The notes under the pieces: generated by a model
Seen by the model: only the letters and a program-made list of their open reading frames with translations
Told to the model about the DNA's origin: nothing
Database searches by the model: none
Source: JAIRVZ01 sp031553755
Lineage (GTDB): Bacteria > Bacteroidota > Bacteroidia > Bacteroidales > Azobacteroidaceae
DNA: 64,000 nucleotides
Assembly (NCBI GenBank): GCA_031553755.1
Contig: JAVBKZ010000033.1
Coordinates: forward strand, 1 to 64,000
Direction: 5' to 3'
Made by a program: the position numbers and the translations under genes
Shown here: piece by piece, positions 62,541 through 64,000 of the stretch
Position numbering within the stretch: position 1 is the first letter of the stretch
Layout: each line of letters opens with the position of its first letter

Positions 62541-62861
62541 ATGAAAAAGGTTACAGGAATTATTTGTATGATTTTAATGGTTGGATCTCTTTTAGCGCAA
62601 CCTCCGGGAGGAATGGGCGGAGGACAACGACGACCGCCTCGTCACGATTCGATGCCTTCTCAACATGAAAACGACAAAATGTGGATAGAAAAAATGCCCG
62701 AAATTCCCGGTTTGACTTTAGAACAAAGAGGGAAATTGGGAGACGCTATCTACAAAGAATGGGAAAAGGTTGAAAAACAAATGAGCAAAAAGCGTGAATA
62801 TCAGATTAAGCTTGAAGTCAAACCCGATTTGAGCGAAAAGGACAGGAAACTTATTCTTTAA
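62541..62861 (+). CDS. Short exported protein, possibly truncated
   Basis: A 106-residue frame with a signal peptide (KKVTGIICMILMVGSLLAQ), a glycine/arginine-rich stretch (PPGGMGGGQRRPPRHD) and a helical acidic part (LTLEQRGKLGDAIYKEWEKV). This resembles the N-terminus of Spy/DUF4890-like periplasmic proteins. It ends abruptly and runs into a fragment of a different gene, so it may be a 5' remnant joined to unrelated DNA. Confidence 0.5.
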   Translation: MKKVTGIICMILMVGSLLAQPPGGMGGGQRRPPRHDSMPSQHENDKMWIEKMPEIPGLTLEQRGKLGDAIYKEWEKVEKQMSKKREYQIKLEVKPDLSEKDRKLIL

Positions 62862-63061
62862 CCGAAAACACCCTTACGTTCACCTATACAGAACCAAGTA
62901 AAACCGAAACTTTTAGTATAATAATATTGAACGATACAACATTGAAAATGAAAAAAGATTATATCAATACATGGGCAGATTGGGGTCTATCGATTCTCAG
63001 CGGATATACGGATATGTCATTAACAAAAGCTGTCACTACATTGACTTATTCGAAAGAATAG
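62842..63061 (+). pseudogene. 3' remnant of a lipocalin-like protein
   Basis: A second frame, shifted relative to the preceding CDS, reads YSLTENTLTFTYTEPS, then LNDTTLKMKKDYIN and ends TLTYSKE with a stop at 63061. The alternating strand pattern and ending resemble the last strands of lipocalin-like proteins common in Bacteroidota. There is no start of its own. Confidence 0.45.
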
Positions 63062-63119
63062 AATAGTGAGTGGTAAATGTTGAGTGGTGAGTTTTTATTC
63101 ACTATTTACAACTTACCAC
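63062..63119. repeat. Inverted low-complexity array between convergent genes
   Basis: GTGAGTGGTAAATG and TGAGTGGTGAG on the left face TTCACTATTTACAACTTACC and ACTCA on the right: an imperfect inverted repeat in the gap between two converging genes. Could act as a bidirectional terminator; no U-run of note other than a short TTTTT. Confidence 0.4.
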
Positions 63120-63698
63120 TCAAATCACTCCCGCTTCAACCAATCTCACAATTTGTTCGGCCTCTTTGTCTTTTCCTTCCGGCTCCCATTCCGATTTGAG
63201 ACTCGCGCCGAACATTCCCGCGAAAAAATTCCAGAAACTTGCCCTGAAAGAGCCTAAAAACGCTTTCATCAATTCATAAGAATTCTGGTTACATTCTCTG
63301 TCGACCAACCTGATCAGGAGTTTCCCTTGTGTCAATGTCATTTTTTTTAAGGCGGGTTTGTATTGTTCAAACATTTCTTTTTCCATTAATTCCAAATGCT
63401 GCTGACGAGCTTTCTTATTCGGAAGCGTTTCGATGTATTCATAAGTCTCAATCAATGTGGAATATATCATTTTCGCGTAAGGCAATGTTTTCTTCACATC
63501 TCTTATTAATCTTTTGTGTTGTTCCAACTGCCGGCTATTTTCAAAATCATTAGGAGGATAAACCGGAACGCCTGGCAATACGATCAACATGACCGAATCG
63601 CCATTTTCTGTGAATGGAGAATATTTTTCCTGAGCGGATAGATATCCGGCTAATGAAAAAATAAAAACAATGGAAATAAATATTTTTTCCCGAATCAT
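63120..63698 (-). CDS. DUF4294 family protein
   Basis: A 192-residue exported protein: signal peptide (REKIFISIVFIFSLAGYLSA), then GDSVMLIVLPGVPVYPPNDF, LIRDVKKTLPYAKM and LTQGKLLIRLVDRECNQNSY, the DUF4294 pattern. Function unknown; conserved across Bacteroidota. A TAATTTTG box is 5 bases upstream of the start. Confidence 0.88.
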   Translation of the reverse strand: MIREKIFISIVFIFSLAGYLSAQEKYSPFTENGDSVMLIVLPGVPVYPPNDFENSRQLEQHKRLIRDVKKTLPYAKMIYSTLIETYEYIETLPNKKARQQHLELMEKEMFEQYKPALKKMTLTQGKLLIRLVDRECNQNSYELMKAFLGSFRASFWNFFAGMFGASLKSEWEPEGKDKEAEQIVRLVEAGVI

Positions 63699-63728
63699 AT
63701 TGCAAAATTAAAAAAAAATCTACCTTTG
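63699..63728 (+). promoter_or_regulatory. Promoter of the gene at 63766
   Basis: Plus strand ATTG (63699-63702), 18-base spacer, TACCTTTG (63721-63728). Start codon 37 bases downstream of the -7 box. It lies in the 67-base divergent gap to the DUF4294 gene. Confidence 0.5.
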
Positions 63729-63765
63729 CCACATTATATAATCAAAACGTATACCAAAACGATTT

Positions 63766-64000
63766 ATGTCTTTAACATTCATGAAAAAGTCGAGCCTTTG
63801 GGCGGCTTTATCTTTAGCTTTCGTGTTTCACGAATCTTTCGCATGGGAAAATGAATTCATTTCCGATGCGCGATCTGTTTCTTTAGGAAATATTCAACTT
63901 TTCAGCGAAGAATTATCTAATCCTTCTTGTTTGTCTTTTATTGAAAATTCGGCTGTCCACCTCACACTTAACAACCGGTTTCAAATAGAAGAATTAAATA
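63766..64000 (+). CDS. N-terminal part of an exported protein (runs off the window)
   Basis: Only the first 78 codons are in the window. A signal peptide (KKSSLWAALSLAFVFHESFA, from a second in-frame ATG at 63781) is followed by FISDARSVSLGNIQLFSEEL and LSFIENSAVHLTLNNRF, similar in style to the start of outer-membrane beta-barrel proteins of Bacteroidota. Start 63766 or 63781. Confidence 0.7.
   Translation, partial: MSLTFMKKSSLWAALSLAFVFHESFAWENEFISDARSVSLGNIQLFSEELSNPSCLSFIENSAVHLTLNNRFQIEELN

Overview
Organism. The window reads as chromosome of a low-GC member of the Bacteroidales (Bacteroidota). Four things point there: the housekeeping order DUF177 gene - rpmF - fabH - era and the trio rpsF-rpsR-rplI; a 1501-residue secreted GLUG-repeat protein ending in a type IX secretion (Por-type) tail; DUF4294 and abundant AAA/AlbA_2 proteins; and promoters of the Bacteroidota type (-33 TTTG, -7 TAnnTTTG) with almost no Shine-Dalgarno sequences. 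Genus and species cannot be fixed from the sequence alone.

Layout. 1-47.8 kb is one very large surface-glycan locus, all on the minus strand and so read from about 47.8 kb towards 1. It opens with dTDP-sugar genes (rmlC, rmlA), a Gfo/Idh/MocA sugar oxidoreductase and an O-antigen ABC exporter (wzm, wzt), followed by a fucosyltransferase-like protein and a GT2. A 33.7-40.0 kb island of non-glycan genes interrupts it: an AlbA_2 ATPase carrying a nonsense codon, two paralogous AAA ATPases flanking a Fic protein, and a DUF4143 ATPase. Glycosyltransferases, glf (UDP-galactopyranose mutase), a PIG-L deacetylase and a CelD-like acetyltransferase follow. At 10.8-22.1 kb lies an unusual biosynthetic module: a GT2-GNAT fusion, an acyl carrier protein, two KAS III enzymes, a GT2, two SPASM-type radical SAM proteins, an SDR, and two B12-binding-type radical SAM proteins flanking a GT-A-like protein. 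The end of the locus has an acyltransferase-3, GT-C-like membrane proteins, a UbiA-type lipid pentosyl transferase with a truncated HAD phosphatase, a wecE aminotransferase, glycosyltransferases and an O-antigen ligase/polymerase. 47.9-53.1 kb holds minus-strand housekeeping genes, a shortened Rpn-type nuclease gene, a histidine kinase and a zinc-ribbon protein. 53.2-61.0 kb is plus-strand: ndh, dnaB and the GLUG protein. 61.2-64.0 kb holds the ribosomal trio, a chimera of two gene remnants, a DUF4294 protein and the start of an exported protein.

How it may work together. RmlA and WecE point to a dTDP-4-amino-4,6-dideoxyhexose. The ACP/KAS III/SDR set with two GNAT-type proteins could make and attach a non-acetate acyl group, and the B12-type radical SAM enzymes could methylate an unactivated carbon of that group or of the sugar. 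The glycan would be exported by Wzm/Wzt. This is inference; the acyl-module operon appears to have its own promoter at 22.2 kb.

Gene decay and repeats are frequent: two broken AlbA_2 genes, a truncated HAD gene, an internally deleted Rpn nuclease, a deletion scar of an AAA ATPase, two palindromic repeats that sit inside glycosyltransferase coding sequence, and a GxxExxY gene bracketed by inverted CGAATT arrays between wzm and wzt. No tRNA, rRNA, CRISPR array, transposase or integrase was seen. No gap without a gene or remnant exceeds 300 bases; the longest are 56187-56463 (one -7 promoter box, otherwise nothing seen), 60970-61228 (two terminators), 40035-40284 (promoter plus deletion scar), 62311-62540 (rpsF promoter) and 1-220 (REP-like repeats).
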